A program made the translations under genes and the position numbers. Under the pieces are notes generated by a model. The model searched no databases, had not been told where the DNA came from, and saw only the letters and a list, made by a program, of their open reading frames with translations. Of a stretch of 64,000 nt of DNA, positions 53,507 through 62,721 are shown one piece after another; the stretch's first letter is position 1; the number at the start of each line of letters is the position of its first letter. Source of the stretch: Bacteriovorax sp. BAL6_X (GTDB lineage: Bacteria > Bdellovibrionota > Bacteriovoracia > Bacteriovoracales > Bacteriovoracaceae); the NCBI RefSeq assembly GCF_000443995.1, contig NZ_AUMC01000003.1, positions 744,001 through 808,000 on the forward strand, given 5' to 3'.

Positions 53507-53616
53507 TATTTACCACTCATTCCTTGGTAGAGCGCAAACCATATATAAATACTCAGAATTAAAAGGACTACTTTGAAGCTAATACGCCAGTAGTTAAGTG
53601 GTTTTTTATTTTTCAT
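53506..53616 (-). CDS. Small single-TM membrane protein (36 residues)
   Basis: Too short for most gene callers. From the ATG at 53616 it encodes a basic N-terminus (MKNKKPLNYWRISFK) and one transmembrane helix (VVLLILSIYIWFALY), 36 residues in all. Its TAA shares a base with the ATG of the next gene. The pattern of lysines then a helix and the coupling support it as a real gene, but the ribosome-binding site is weak and no homologue is known to me. Confidence 0.5.
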   Translation of the reverse strand: MKNKKPLNYWRISFKVVLLILSIYIWFALYQGMSGK

Positions 53617-53754
53617 GCCGCGATTATATGTATGTCATCATCTTTAGGCAAGAATGTAAGTTGCTGTTATTACTTGGTTGGTAGTCTTTTCGTCAAGTAT
53701 TCTTGTGGGGTTACCGAAACGTATGTGAACAATTTATCGCTATTAAGGACGTTC

Positions 53755-56700
53755 ATGAAGTTTTTTAAGAACTCTTCTTTTATCTTAGTATTTACATTTT
53801 TACTTGGTGTATTCCCTCAGGTTTACTTTACTTACAGTGGTTTACCAGAAGTCGATTGGCGCACGCCTGCTTCCTCTAAAAAGACTGCTTATGATATTTG
53901 GGGAGAGATGATGGAAGCATCTGTTGGCTACAGTGCCAAGGCCACGGGAGTCTTAGGCTCGGGTAATCGATCAATCACGTGGGGGGCGGAGAAAGAAGGT
54001 TCATCTTCATATATTACAAGGTTGCTAGGCCCAAACTTTAATGCATTTAATAATGCTCTTTCTGCTGATCAATCTGATCGGGCCAAGTTTTTAAAGATAT
54101 TCTTCACTCGTTGGATGGATGATACACCAGAAAATTCAATAAGGGTTTGGATAGACGATAAGGGAGAGTACCACGATCCAGCTAAAGAACTCTTTGATGA
54201 GAAGGGAAGAAATAAGTCGATGAGTATAGCATTTCTTAATGGCCTTAACCCTGAAGATGCCTCATTGCAAGATCTTGAGGAGAAGTGGCAAGAATGGGGG
54301 AGCAGAACTAATAACAGCCCATTTAGTTATCTATCACCACAAACTAGAAGAGAACTCTTTAAGGGAAAGTTTCCTTATATTGATAAAAAATTAAATCCTT
54401 ACTCTCAAATGACTCCTATTATAGGCGAAGCCCAAAAATATATTGATAGGGCCGAGGCAACCTCTGTTGGTTGGGAAATCCTCTTTAAACCTCAAAAGTC
54501 TTTTGGTGAATTCCAAGAAATGATCGCATGGTTTAAGGAGCTTATGGGAAGAAATGGTGAGTTATTTCAAGCACCAGGTCATCAGCGAATGGTCGTACCT
54601 GTTGGAGATAATTTTAATCGTCAAAAGGCCGCGGAGCTGACTAAGGCCGCCCAAGCATTAATTGTACTTGAAGGGATTGCCGGACGATCAGGTATTGAAA
54701 GTGCGGACTATAAAGACGTTTTAGATGACTGGGAAATTTCAGAAGGAATTATCGACGGAGAAGAAACAGGCCGAGGACCATTAAGAGTGGATTATGAGGG
54801 ACGCTTTGTTAAAGACTCTGTTTCAATTGAATTTCGATCGGGGACAAAGAATTTAAGAGTTGCACGCTTTATACAAGCTAGTCTTGCTTCTCGTTTTTCA
54901 CGCAACGACTTTAGTGGGATTGAAAAGGTACACTCATGGACTTTAGTGGATGATCAAACAATGAATCATGTAGATACATTGGATATAAAGTATAGATTTG
55001 GTCTAACAATGGAGCAGGCAAAGAGTGCTGCATCTAAACTTAATCAAGCTTCGCTAGATGGTTATAACGTTGCGCTTTGGAATTGGTACAATGAATGTCC
55101 AATGTTTGGAAAAACTAAAAAGACAATTCTTAAAAACTTAACTAAAGACTATCTAATTGATGTTGCAAGTCTTAAACATACAAACAGAGACAATCTAAAA
55201 AAAGCAATCATCTCTCTTCAAAGAGAGTGGGTTGCTTCATCTAATATTATCGAAGATATTCGAAAGTACATGATGCCACAGAGAAATTTTTTAGATCGTG
55301 AAAGCTTTCATAAGTTTAAACCAGGTACTAATTTGCCAATTGATGTTAATAAAATTGACCTTGGTATTGAGTATTCAGCAAAGTTTCCTCTTAAGTTTCA
55401 AGGTGATTATGCAATGATTGAAAATGAGGATGGAAGTTATAAGAGAGAAAGACTATTAGATGGAAAGATGTCATGGTTACAAACTCGTGTGGATATGTCT
55501 GCAGATGAAAAAGAAGCATATCTAGAAAAGCTTGCTACAGACCTCCGAGATCGTCTAGGTGGAGAAGGACAGGTCGAAAGGCTTTATGAAGACGGCCATG
55601 GCCACGGTCTTGATATTGCTTTTAAGATTCGTGATTCCAAAGATCGCTCATGGAGAGTTGAGTGGGATGGGATTGGCCGAAACTATACTCCTGCTGGCGA
55701 TGTGATTATTGATTCTGTTAGGGCCGGATCTATTGAAGTTGTCACTCCAAAGTTTGAACCTAATATGGATGAAATACAGGCCGTATTTGATACATTTCAA
55801 AAAAACAATGCCCTTCCCTATATTAAAGCAGGGGGAGGTCACTTAAATATTGATCTAACGGTTTTTGAAAATAAGCCTTACGAGTTTGCTCGTTTTCTTG
55901 CTATTTTTAATGAGTATCGATCTGTCATTGCTTTTATGTTTCAAGACCTGAACCGTGTTAAGAGTGCTGAGCCTGTTGTAATCTCAGATGAATTTGCGAA
56001 GAAACTTGCAAATTGGAATGGCACAGAAACAGAACTTAAGATGGCCCTTTATAATGAAGGTTACTTTAACAAGCGAGTCGGTAGAAAGGCACGATATACT
56101 CACTTAGATGTGTCAGCATATTTTCAAGATGTTATTCCTGAAAAATTTATTAGTGACGATTTTGATATTTCTAATCCAAAAGTACCATGGCGACCAGCAT
56201 TCAGAGTTAATCCAAAAATTAGAAAAGCCGAAGTTCGTTTAATGAATGCGCCTCGTGATGCATATGAGAGCGCACTACAAATGAAACTATTCAGGGCCAT
56301 CTTAAACAAGGCCTTAAATACGACAAGTGAGATATCTGGCACATTACAAAATATTAGTCATGAAAGATATCTAAATAATTATGCAAGGCTTATTGAAGAT
56401 CTGAAGAAAATGACAGATGACCTAGGGCTTGAAATGCGAGAGTATCGTCCAATTATTGGCGAAGGGCTTGCGAACGTTGAACAATACACAAGTATGAAGT
56501 TTTATCGACCACTTAAAGATCAATTAGTTAATAACCCTGTCTTTAATGGTTGGGAGAAGGCGGTTAGGCCAAGAGGTAAAAATAAGGCAATTACATCAGA
56601 AGCAAGAGCTTATACTGGTCCAATTTATCCAGAAGCACTTGAATTTCAGGAGCTTCGTATTGAATCAAGCAAACAAAGTGAGACTTATCGTACTACACTA

Positions 56701-56781
56701 GATCCGAATTTCTATGGTGGAGAACAATTCACACGAAAGACAAATTGTGCAGAGGCAATAAAAGGGCTCATTGCAAATTAA
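53755..56781 (+). CDS. Large exported protein with two amidoligase-like domains
   Basis: The 1008-residue protein begins at 53755 (AAGGAC before the ATG; the upstream frame adds 41 residues without a ribosome-binding site) with a signal peptide (MKFFKNSSFILVFTFLLGVF). Two domains share the glutamine-synthetase-like amidoligase pattern. Domain 1 has TWGAEKEG (75-82), WEILFKPQ, GHQRMVVP (275-282) and SIEFRSGT. Domain 2 has SIEVVTPKFEP (659-669), GGGHLNIDL (693-701) and KAEVRLMNAP (824-833). They align with one another, so they are likely duplicated. Amidoligases form amide or isopeptide bonds with ATP. Confidence 0.7.
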   Translation: MKFFKNSSFILVFTFLLGVFPQVYFTYSGLPEVDWRTPASSKKTAYDIWGEMMEASVGYSAKATGVLGSGNRSITWGAEKEGSSSYITRLLGPNFNAFNNALSADQSDRAKFLKIFFTRWMDDTPENSIRVWIDDKGEYHDPAKELFDEKGRNKSMSIAFLNGLNPEDASLQDLEEKWQEWGSRTNNSPFSYLSPQTRRELFKGKFPYIDKKLNPYSQMTPIIGEAQKYIDRAEATSVGWEILFKPQKSFGEFQEMIAWFKELMGRNGELFQAPGHQRMVVPVGDNFNRQKAAELTKAAQALIVLEGIAGRSGIESADYKDVLDDWEISEGIIDGEETGRGPLRVDYEGRFVKDSVSIEFRSGTKNLRVARFIQASLASRFSRNDFSGIEKVHSWTLVDDQTMNHVDTLDIKYRFGLTMEQAKSAASKLNQASLDGYNVALWNWYNECPMFGKTKKTILKNLTKDYLIDVASLKHTNRDNLKKAIISLQREWVASSNIIEDIRKYMMPQRNFLDRESFHKFKPGTNLPIDVNKIDLGIEYSAKFPLKFQGDYAMIENEDGSYKRERLLDGKMSWLQTRVDMSADEKEAYLEKLATDLRDRLGGEGQVERLYEDGHGHGLDIAFKIRDSKDRSWRVEWDGIGRNYTPAGDVIIDSVRAGSIEVVTPKFEPNMDEIQAVFDTFQKNNALPYIKAGGGHLNIDLTVFENKPYEFARFLAIFNEYRSVIAFMFQDLNRVKSAEPVVISDEFAKKLANWNGTETELKMALYNEGYFNKRVGRKARYTHLDVSAYFQDVIPEKFISDDFDISNPKVPWRPAFRVNPKIRKAEVRLMNAPRDAYESALQMKLFRAILNKALNTTSEISGTLQNISHERYLNNYARLIEDLKKMTDDLGLEMREYRPIIGEGLANVEQYTSMKFYRPLKDQLVNNPVFNGWEKAVRPRGKNKAITSEARAYTGPIYPEALEFQELRIESSKQSETYRTTLDPNFYGGEQFTRKTNCAEAIKGLIAN

Positions 56782-57246
56782 ATGAAAACAAAGCTAATCT
56801 ATACAACTTTAATTTTAGAAGATGCAAAACAAGTAAGAGTGATATTAGAAGAGGCCGGTATTAAGGTAAAGTCTTCTAGTGGCCATTTAAATGAACATAT
56901 TTATTTAAACTCAGCGGCCGCACAAGAGTATACGATCTCTGTTGAGGAATTATACTATGTGGACGCTAAGTATATTTTAGAAAAGAATGGTATCGAGGTC
57001 TTAGGCCCTCAAGAGAATAAATCTGAAAAAGAAGTGGATTATATGCACGATTCTCTAAGGCTTGCTATTTTTGGCATGATCTTCGTTCCGGTCATCCTCA
57101 ATCTACTATCTCTTTATAAATTTGGATTAGGAATTAAAAACAAGGAACAGTTTAAAATTTTTCAAGTTACTCAAATTATTGTCTTAAATATTATAGGATT
57201 AGCGTTTTGGAGCACTGTTCTTTATAATAAATACTTCTTATCATAG
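56782..57246 (+). CDS. DUF2007-like protein with two membrane segments
   Basis: The 154-residue protein has an N-terminal domain (KLIYTTLILEDAKQVRVILEEAGIKVK) resembling the DUF2007 signalling domain, then two hydrophobic helices (LAIFGMIFVPVILNLLSLY and QIIVLNIIGLAFWSTVLY). The ATG follows the amidoligase-like gene's TAA at once, so the two are likely cotranscribed. No function is known. Confidence 0.68.
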   Translation: MKTKLIYTTLILEDAKQVRVILEEAGIKVKSSSGHLNEHIYLNSAAAQEYTISVEELYYVDAKYILEKNGIEVLGPQENKSEKEVDYMHDSLRLAIFGMIFVPVILNLLSLYKFGLGIKNKEQFKIFQVTQIIVLNIIGLAFWSTVLYNKYFLS

Positions 57247-57286
57247 GGTCGCACTATTTTGTCTTAACGAGTCGGTGAGGATTGGT

Positions 57287-57505
57287 TTAGCGCAAGTCTT
57301 TGAATAAGAATTCAAGTCCATTTAATTTGATCTCTGCAAGCTCTTCAAGGAGTCTGCCGAGCTGACCTTGAGGGAAGCCTTTTTGTGAAAACCAAACGAG
57401 GTACTCATCTGGAAGATCAATAAGAAGTCTACCTTTGTATTTCCCAAAGGGCATGGTTGTTTGAACGAATTTTAAAAGATGTTCTTTATCAAATGTAACT
57501 TCCAT
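57287..57505 (-). CDS. DUF3820-family protein
   Basis: From the ATG at 57505 the 72-residue protein contains the DUF3820 core (TTMPFGKYKGRLLIDLPDEYLVWFSQKGFP). A longer frame to 57583 would add 26 residues and run into the opposite gene's start. The family is small, cytosolic and of unknown function. It diverges from the RhlE gene. Confidence 0.8.
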   Translation of the reverse strand: MEVTFDKEHLLKFVQTTMPFGKYKGRLLIDLPDEYLVWFSQKGFPQGQLGRLLEELAEIKLNGLEFLFKDLR

Positions 57506-57565
57506 ATGCTTAGTATAATGGATTACTCGTTGACTGGCCCCTATAAACTCTGCTAAAAATGACGA

Positions 57566-58693
57566 ATGGCAGAATTTACGCACTTGGGTTTATCCAAAAC
57601 TATTGAAGATGCCCTTTCAAAGAAGGGATATACACAACCTACTCAAATTCAAACACAGGGAATTCCTGCTGTTTTGGAAGGCAAGGACCTACTTGCAATT
57701 TCTCAAACGGGAAGTGGGAAGACTGCCGCGTTTTCAACGCCAATTCTTGATTTAATTTCTAAAACTAAATCAAAACTTAAACCGTACCATATACGATCTC
57801 TTGTCATTGCTCCAACTCGTGAGCTTGCGATGCAAGTAGAAGAAAGCTTTAAAGAGTATGGTAAGGGCCTTGCTCTTTCAACACTTGCTGTTTATGGTGG
57901 TAGTGCCAAGAAGCTTCAAGTTCAAAAACTTGCTAAAGGTGTTCAAATCTTAGTTGCTACACCTGGGCGTTTAGTTGATCTTATTAAAGACGAGAAGATC
58001 TTTCTTGATGAGGTCACGCATTTAGTTCTTGATGAAGCTGACCGCATGTTAGATATGGGCTTTAAAGATGATTTGGAGTTTGTTTTAAATAAGGTTCCAG
58101 ATCAAAAACAATGTCTTTTCTTTTCTGCAACAATGCCAAGGGAAGTTGAAGTTATTGCTAATAAACTTTTAAAAAATCCTCATAAGATCGAAATCGCTCC
58201 TATTAAGTCAAGACATGAGGGGATTCGCCAGATGGCCTACCTCGTAGAAGAAGAAAAGAAGGCAGACTTTCTTTTAAAATTTTTAAAGGATCGTCATGTC
58301 AAAAGTATTATTGTCTTTGTGAAAACTAAGTCTCAGGCCAATAAATTAGAAAGACATTTAAAGGCCAATCATATTAAGGCCTGTGCAATTCACTCTGACC
58401 GTGATCAACGCCAGCGTATTTATAATTTAAAAGAATTTCAAAAGGGTAATATGCATGTGCTTGTGGCCACCGATATTGCAGCTCGTGGGCTTGATATTGA
58501 CGGTGTAGGTTATGTTTTGAATTTTAATCTTCCGCAGCAGATTGAAAACTACACTCATCGAATTGGCCGCACAGGACGTGGAGGAAGAAGAGGGATTGCC
58601 ATCTCTTATATTTCACCAAGTGAAGAAAATTATTTTAAAAGAATTCAAAAAGAACTTGGACTTGAAATCCATATAAAAGGGCCTACAAAGTAG
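57566..58693 (+). CDS. rhlE: DEAD-box RNA helicase RhlE
   Basis: The 375-residue protein has AQ motif QPTQIQTQGIPAVLEGKDLL, Walker A SQTGSGKT, PTRELA, DEADRMLDMGF, SAT, and HRIGRTGRGGRRG. The order and the FTHLGLSKTIEDAL start are typical of RhlE. Unlike the helicase at 2010 it lacks a long basic tail. It unwinds RNA in ribosome maturation. A strong hairpin overlaps its stop codon. Confidence 0.93.
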   Translation: MAEFTHLGLSKTIEDALSKKGYTQPTQIQTQGIPAVLEGKDLLAISQTGSGKTAAFSTPILDLISKTKSKLKPYHIRSLVIAPTRELAMQVEESFKEYGKGLALSTLAVYGGSAKKLQVQKLAKGVQILVATPGRLVDLIKDEKIFLDEVTHLVLDEADRMLDMGFKDDLEFVLNKVPDQKQCLFFSATMPREVEVIANKLLKNPHKIEIAPIKSRHEGIRQMAYLVEEEKKADFLLKFLKDRHVKSIIVFVKTKSQANKLERHLKANHIKACAIHSDRDQRQRIYNLKEFQKGNMHVLVATDIAARGLDIDGVGYVLNFNLPQQIENYTHRIGRTGRGGRRGIAISYISPSEENYFKRIQKELGLEIHIKGPTK

Positions 58694-58704
58694 GCCCTTC
58701 TTCT
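58677..58704. terminator. Bidirectional terminator overlapping the RhlE stop
   Basis: AAGGGCCTAC, loop AAA, and GTAGGCCCTT form a perfect 10-bp stem (58677-58699) with CTTCTT following on the plus strand and A-rich sequence on the other side. The RhlE TAG (58691-58693) lies in the second arm. It also faces the convergent SWIB gene. Confidence 0.8.
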
Positions 58705-58710
58705 TAGTAT

Positions 58711-59040
58711 TTATTTTTCGATATTTGCACCAACAACAGCTGCCATTTGCATCATGTTGATTGTTTCACCTTCCTTCATATTACGAAGGTCAGTAACTTT
58801 ACCAGACTTTGAAGTTGAGTTTGTATGCTTAAAGACAGAAAGTAGAGTTGCATCAGCTACGATGAACTTTCCTGCGTTCTCTGGGCTTCCATTTTCAGTC
58901 TTAGTTTGAAGACCTTTTTCTTTAATATAGTCCCACAGTCTTTTAGTGATTTCAGTTCTTGGAAGTTCTGTTTCACCAAGCATTGCTGCTAAGTCTGCTT
59001 TTAATTTTACTGGTTTTTTTAATCCTTTTTCTTCACTCAT
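58711..59040 (-). CDS. SWIB/MDM2-domain protein
   Basis: The 109-residue protein has the SWIB core: LPRTEITKRLWDYIKEKGLQ, then FIVADATLLSVF. SWIB domains occur in eukaryotic chromatin remodellers and in few bacteria, notably Chlamydiae and Bdellovibrio-like organisms, where they may act in nucleoid or topoisomerase-linked processes. Here it is a separate gene. It is convergent to RhlE, and its promoter side faces the SulP gene's 3' end. Confidence 0.9.
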   Translation of the reverse strand: MSEEKGLKKPVKLKADLAAMLGETELPRTEITKRLWDYIKEKGLQTKTENGSPENAGKFIVADATLLSVFKHTNSTSKSGKVTDLRNMKEGETINMMQMAAVVGANIEK

Positions 59041-59110
59041 AATTTAATCCTTTAATTAGTGTCTCTAATAATTGTTTAGGAAAAGACTTTCTTTGTACAG
59101 AGAAAATCAA

Positions 59111-60769
59111 TTACCCATCGAGTCGATCATCTGCAATATGAGTATTTAAATCCTCAATTACCGATAATTCAACTATATTTGATGCTTTATCTAGTAGTAC
59201 TAGACAGTCTTTACTTAAATTAAGAAGGTGTAACTTCTTACCTTGCTGTGCGTAGCGTTCGGTGATATTTTGTAAGGCTTCAATTCCTGAGTGATCCCAA
59301 ACACGTGAATTGTCAAAATCGATATACACGTGCTCTTTATCATCTTTAAAGTCAAAAAGGTCTTTAAATGAAGTTACTGAACCAAAGAATAGTGGCCCAT
59401 CTAACTCATAAATTGTTTTATCGTCTTCATCTTTCTTTTTTGCATGCATTGTCTTTCCATGCTCCCATGCAAACACTAGCGCCGAAACAATGATACCGAC
59501 AAGTACTGCAATGGCCAGGTCCGCTAGAATTGTAACAACTGAAACAAGGACAATTACTAAGAAGTCTGAAAGTGGAATTCTTTTAAAGAGACGTAAGCTT
59601 GACCACTCAAAAGTTCCGATAACAACCATAAACATAACCCCAACAAGAGCACCAAGAGGAATCATTTCTATTAACGGAGCTCCAAAGAGTACAAATCCTA
59701 GAAGTAGGATCGCTGCTGTAACTCCTGAGAAACGACCACGTCCACCACCTCGGATATTGATCATTGATTGACCAATCATGGCACAACCACCCATTCCTCC
59801 GAAGAAGCCATTAACCATATTGGCAAGTCCTTGACCAACACATTCTCGGTTTCCCTTTCCACGTGTATCAGTTAGCTCATCAACAAGTTGAAGTGTCATT
59901 AGTGATTCAATTAGACCAACTGCGGCCGCAAGTAGTGCATATGGAAGAATCAACTTTAGGTTATCCATTGTTAACTCTACAAATGGGATCTTAAATGTAG
60001 GCAGACCCGCTGCAATTGTTGTGATTGTCTTATCTTGATCTTGAACAAAATCAAGTACTGTTCTAACCAGCCCTGGGTTTGCTTCATTTAATAGGTAGCC
60101 AATAACTGTAGAAGCGACGATCCCTACAAGGGTAGCAGGAACGGCCTTTGTTAATTTTGGAAGGAAAACACTAATTCCCATCGTTAGGGCAATTAGTCCA
60201 CACATAACTAAAAGTTGAGCTGAAGGCAGAAGCTCTCCACCAACAGTGAATTGCGAAAATTGTGCACGGAAAATAATGATGGCAAGACCATTAACAAATC
60301 CAAGCATTACTGGGTGGGGAACAAGGCGAATAAACTTCCCAAGCTTAAGTAGCCCAAATACTATTTGAATTAGACCCATAATGACAACAGCAGCAAAAAG
60401 GTAGCTTAGTGCATTGTCCATGGCCGCATCAAAAGTCATCCCACTATCTTTGCTCATTTCCATTACTTTATATACAAGTGGCGCAAAGATAACTGCTACG
60501 GCCCCTGTGGCCCCTGAAATCATTCCTGGACGTCCTCCAAAGATTGCGGTGATAAGTCCCATCATGAAGGCCGCGTAAAGACCAACTTTTGGGTGGACAC
60601 CTGCAACAAAGGCAAACGCAATTGCTTCAGGAACAAGTGCTAGAGCAACAGTTAATCCTGAAAGGAAGTCATTTTTTAAGTTCTCTGGTTTCTTGATCGT
60701 TAGATCAATAAAACGATTTTTAAGTGAAGCACTCACATCTTCACTATGCTTGATTTTATCAGCTGACAT
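59111..60769 (-). CDS. SulP-family anion transporter with STAS domain
   Basis: The 552-residue protein has the SulP transport domain: FLSGLTVALALVPEAIAFAF, a GATGAVAVI segment, and GGMGGCAMIGQSMINI. A STAS domain follows from about residue 440 (YELDGPLFFGSVTSF, SRVWDHSGIEAL). SulP proteins carry sulfate, bicarbonate, chloride or dicarboxylates. The long leader on the minus strand has a 16-base palindrome (60798-60813). Confidence 0.9.
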   Translation of the reverse strand: MSADKIKHSEDVSASLKNRFIDLTIKKPENLKNDFLSGLTVALALVPEAIAFAFVAGVHPKVGLYAAFMMGLITAIFGGRPGMISGATGAVAVIFAPLVYKVMEMSKDSGMTFDAAMDNALSYLFAAVVIMGLIQIVFGLLKLGKFIRLVPHPVMLGFVNGLAIIIFRAQFSQFTVGGELLPSAQLLVMCGLIALTMGISVFLPKLTKAVPATLVGIVASTVIGYLLNEANPGLVRTVLDFVQDQDKTITTIAAGLPTFKIPFVELTMDNLKLILPYALLAAAVGLIESLMTLQLVDELTDTRGKGNRECVGQGLANMVNGFFGGMGGCAMIGQSMINIRGGGRGRFSGVTAAILLLGFVLFGAPLIEMIPLGALVGVMFMVVIGTFEWSSLRLFKRIPLSDFLVIVLVSVVTILADLAIAVLVGIIVSALVFAWEHGKTMHAKKKDEDDKTIYELDGPLFFGSVTSFKDLFDFKDDKEHVYIDFDNSRVWDHSGIEALQNITERYAQQGKKLHLLNLSKDCLVLLDKASNIVELSVIEDLNTHIADDRLDG

Positions 60770-60797
60770 GTCTCTCTTCCTATTTAAGTGTAAGCCT

Positions 60798-60813
60798 AAA
60801 TACTATAGTATTT
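60798..60813. promoter_or_regulatory. Perfect palindrome upstream of the SulP gene
   Basis: AAATACTATAGTATTT is its own reverse complement and lies 29 bases above the SulP start. It may be an operator, but it is AT-rich and could be chance. The rest of the 222-base gap holds a weak hairpin (TGAGCTT...AAGCTCA, 60910-60933) of uncertain meaning. Confidence 0.4.
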
Positions 60814-60991
60814 GACGCAACATTTAAAGGCTTTGTTCATTAAATAAAAATATCTTTTTGTTAAAGTTACAATAAAAATTATTATTTTGGGGAATCCACT
60901 GACTTATTATGAGCTTGATAGCAAGAAAGCTCAGTAGGCCCTCTATTTTTTTGAAATAGACTTCGATACTTTTTCCATTATAATAATATTT

Positions 60992-61414
60992 ATGGAAAAT
61001 AAAATTGAAGTATCAGACAAAGTTAAGCAGGCATATGAGATTGCAGTCAAAGCACGTTCAAATGCACATGCTCCATATTCAAAATTTCAAGTAGGTTCGG
61101 CACTCAAGATTAGTGGTGTCGATGCGCCTGTTCCTGGCTGTAATGTTGAAAATGCAAGTTACGGTGGAACAATTTGTGCTGAAAGGGGAAGTGTCCTTTC
61201 AAGTGTTGCAAAATTTGGTAAAAAAGACTTTGAATTTATCGTAGTTGTAACCGACCAAGATGCGCCGGCCGTTCCATGTGCATTCTGTCTTCAGGTTATG
61301 TCAGAATTTGTAAATGCAGACTTTCCAGTTTACTTGGGCAATCTTAAAGGGATTACGAAAAAAGTTCTTTTTAAAGAACTTCTTCCGCATCCATTTACTG
61401 AATTTACTGTTTAA
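60992..61414 (+). CDS. cdd: Cytidine deaminase
   Basis: The 140-residue protein has the homotetrameric cytidine deaminase pattern: APYSKFQVGSALKI, GCNVENASYGGTICAERGSV with the catalytic Glu and first zinc Cys, and PCAFCLQVM with the other two. It converts cytidine and deoxycytidine to uridine. It converges on the adenylosuccinate lyase gene 5 bases away. Confidence 0.93.
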   Translation: MENKIEVSDKVKQAYEIAVKARSNAHAPYSKFQVGSALKISGVDAPVPGCNVENASYGGTICAERGSVLSSVAKFGKKDFEFIVVVTDQDAPAVPCAFCLQVMSEFVNADFPVYLGNLKGITKKVLFKELLPHPFTEFTV

Positions 61415-61419
61415 TATCT

Positions 61420-62706
61420 TTAGCTACGAGAAAAAATGCTTTGTGTATGGGCGCTGTAGATTTCAAGGTCGTTGAGATTCTTTAGTTGCCCGATAAGCTT
61501 CTTGTCTTCACTATCGCTAAGCTCAGCTTCCAAAATTGTGAAGAAGCTTTGACGATCACTTGCTTCAAATGATGCCTTTTGAACCATACGATATAGGTCT
61601 TCTCTTGTATTATTTGAAACCTCAATTAACTTATGTAGTACAAAGCTAGAAAGATGTTTAAAGTTTTGGGTTACTTTCGCTTTCATTGCTTCTTTGTCAA
61701 TGACAAGGTCTCCAACTGTATTATTCATGCGCTCAATCGAGTAGAGTAGAATTCCAAACATATCTGGAAGGAAGAATCTTTCCGCACTTGAATGACTAAT
61801 ATCTCTTTCGTGCCAAAGGAGACAATTGTCCATGGCAACTTGGTTATATGTTCTTAGCATTCTTGCCATTCCCGTAAGATTCTCACTAGAGATTGGATTC
61901 TTCTTGTGTGGCATTGTCGAAGATCCTTTTTGACCCTTCTTAAAGCCCTCGAAAACTTCTGCAACATCAGAGTGTTGAAGATGACGGATTTCGACACATA
62001 GTCTTTCTAAGGCACACCCAAAAAGAGCGATGATATTAGTTAGCTTTGCAATTCGATCACGGGGGATAACTTGAGTCGAAATAGGTTCTACTTTGAGACC
62101 GAGATAGCTTAAGACTTCTTCTTCAATCTCGGGAGTCAGGATGGTAAAATTTCCAACCGCTCCGGACATTTGACCAGTTAGTTCATTATCATAGAAGTCT
62201 TTTAAATCATTATAGCGTCTTTTAAATTCACAAAGATGACCTCTAAGCTTTTGTCCAAAGCTCATTGGTTCAGCAAAAATTCCATGTGAGCGTCCAATAC
62301 AAATTGTATCGATATGTTCTTGAGATTTTTCATCGAGGGTTTTTAAAAGATTTTCAAATGCTGGAAGGATACGATTAAGTGATTCCTTGATTTGAAGTGT
62401 AAGTGCCGTATCGATGATATCTGACGATGTAACACCGTAATGAAAGTATTTACCTTCATTTGTCTCTAGTTGTTCGGTAATTGACGTACAAAAAGCGATA
62501 ACATCATGTCTTGTTTCTTTTTCAATTTCTTTGATTCGTTCAGGGTTAACTGTGACAAGGTTAAGTTTATTAGAGAACGCCTCTTTGATAACACCTGCAT
62601 TCTCAAGAGCTTTTGTTAAAGAGTGTTCAACTTCGAGAAATTTCTCAAATTTAAATTGCTCACTCCAGATCTCACTAATCTCTTTCTTTTCATACCTTTC
62701 AATCAT
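61420..62706 (-). CDS. purB: Adenylosuccinate lyase
   Basis: The 428-residue protein has the fumarase/aspartase-family signature GSSTMPHKKNPI and the ADSL features HYGVTSSDIIDTAL and GRSHGIFAEPMSFG. It splits adenylosuccinate in AMP synthesis and SAICAR in purine synthesis. The length is in the family's range. It follows the exported-protein gene by 15 bases on the same strand. Confidence 0.95.
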   Translation of the reverse strand: MIERYEKKEISEIWSEQFKFEKFLEVEHSLTKALENAGVIKEAFSNKLNLVTVNPERIKEIEKETRHDVIAFCTSITEQLETNEGKYFHYGVTSSDIIDTALTLQIKESLNRILPAFENLLKTLDEKSQEHIDTICIGRSHGIFAEPMSFGQKLRGHLCEFKRRYNDLKDFYDNELTGQMSGAVGNFTILTPEIEEEVLSYLGLKVEPISTQVIPRDRIAKLTNIIALFGCALERLCVEIRHLQHSDVAEVFEGFKKGQKGSSTMPHKKNPISSENLTGMARMLRTYNQVAMDNCLLWHERDISHSSAERFFLPDMFGILLYSIERMNNTVGDLVIDKEAMKAKVTQNFKHLSSFVLHKLIEVSNNTREDLYRMVQKASFEASDRQSFFTILEAELSDSEDKKLIGQLKNLNDLEIYSAHTQSIFSRS

Positions 62707-62721
62707 AAAAATTCCAATTTC

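Noticed and set aside
53632-53754. Upstream start for the large amidoligase-like protein.
   Set aside because: The extra 41 residues have no ribosome-binding site and precede a normal signal peptide.
60901-60935. Hairpin TGAGCTT...AAGCTCA as a small RNA or riboswitch upstream of cytidine deaminase.
   Set aside because: Short 7-bp stem, no known consensus and no T-run.
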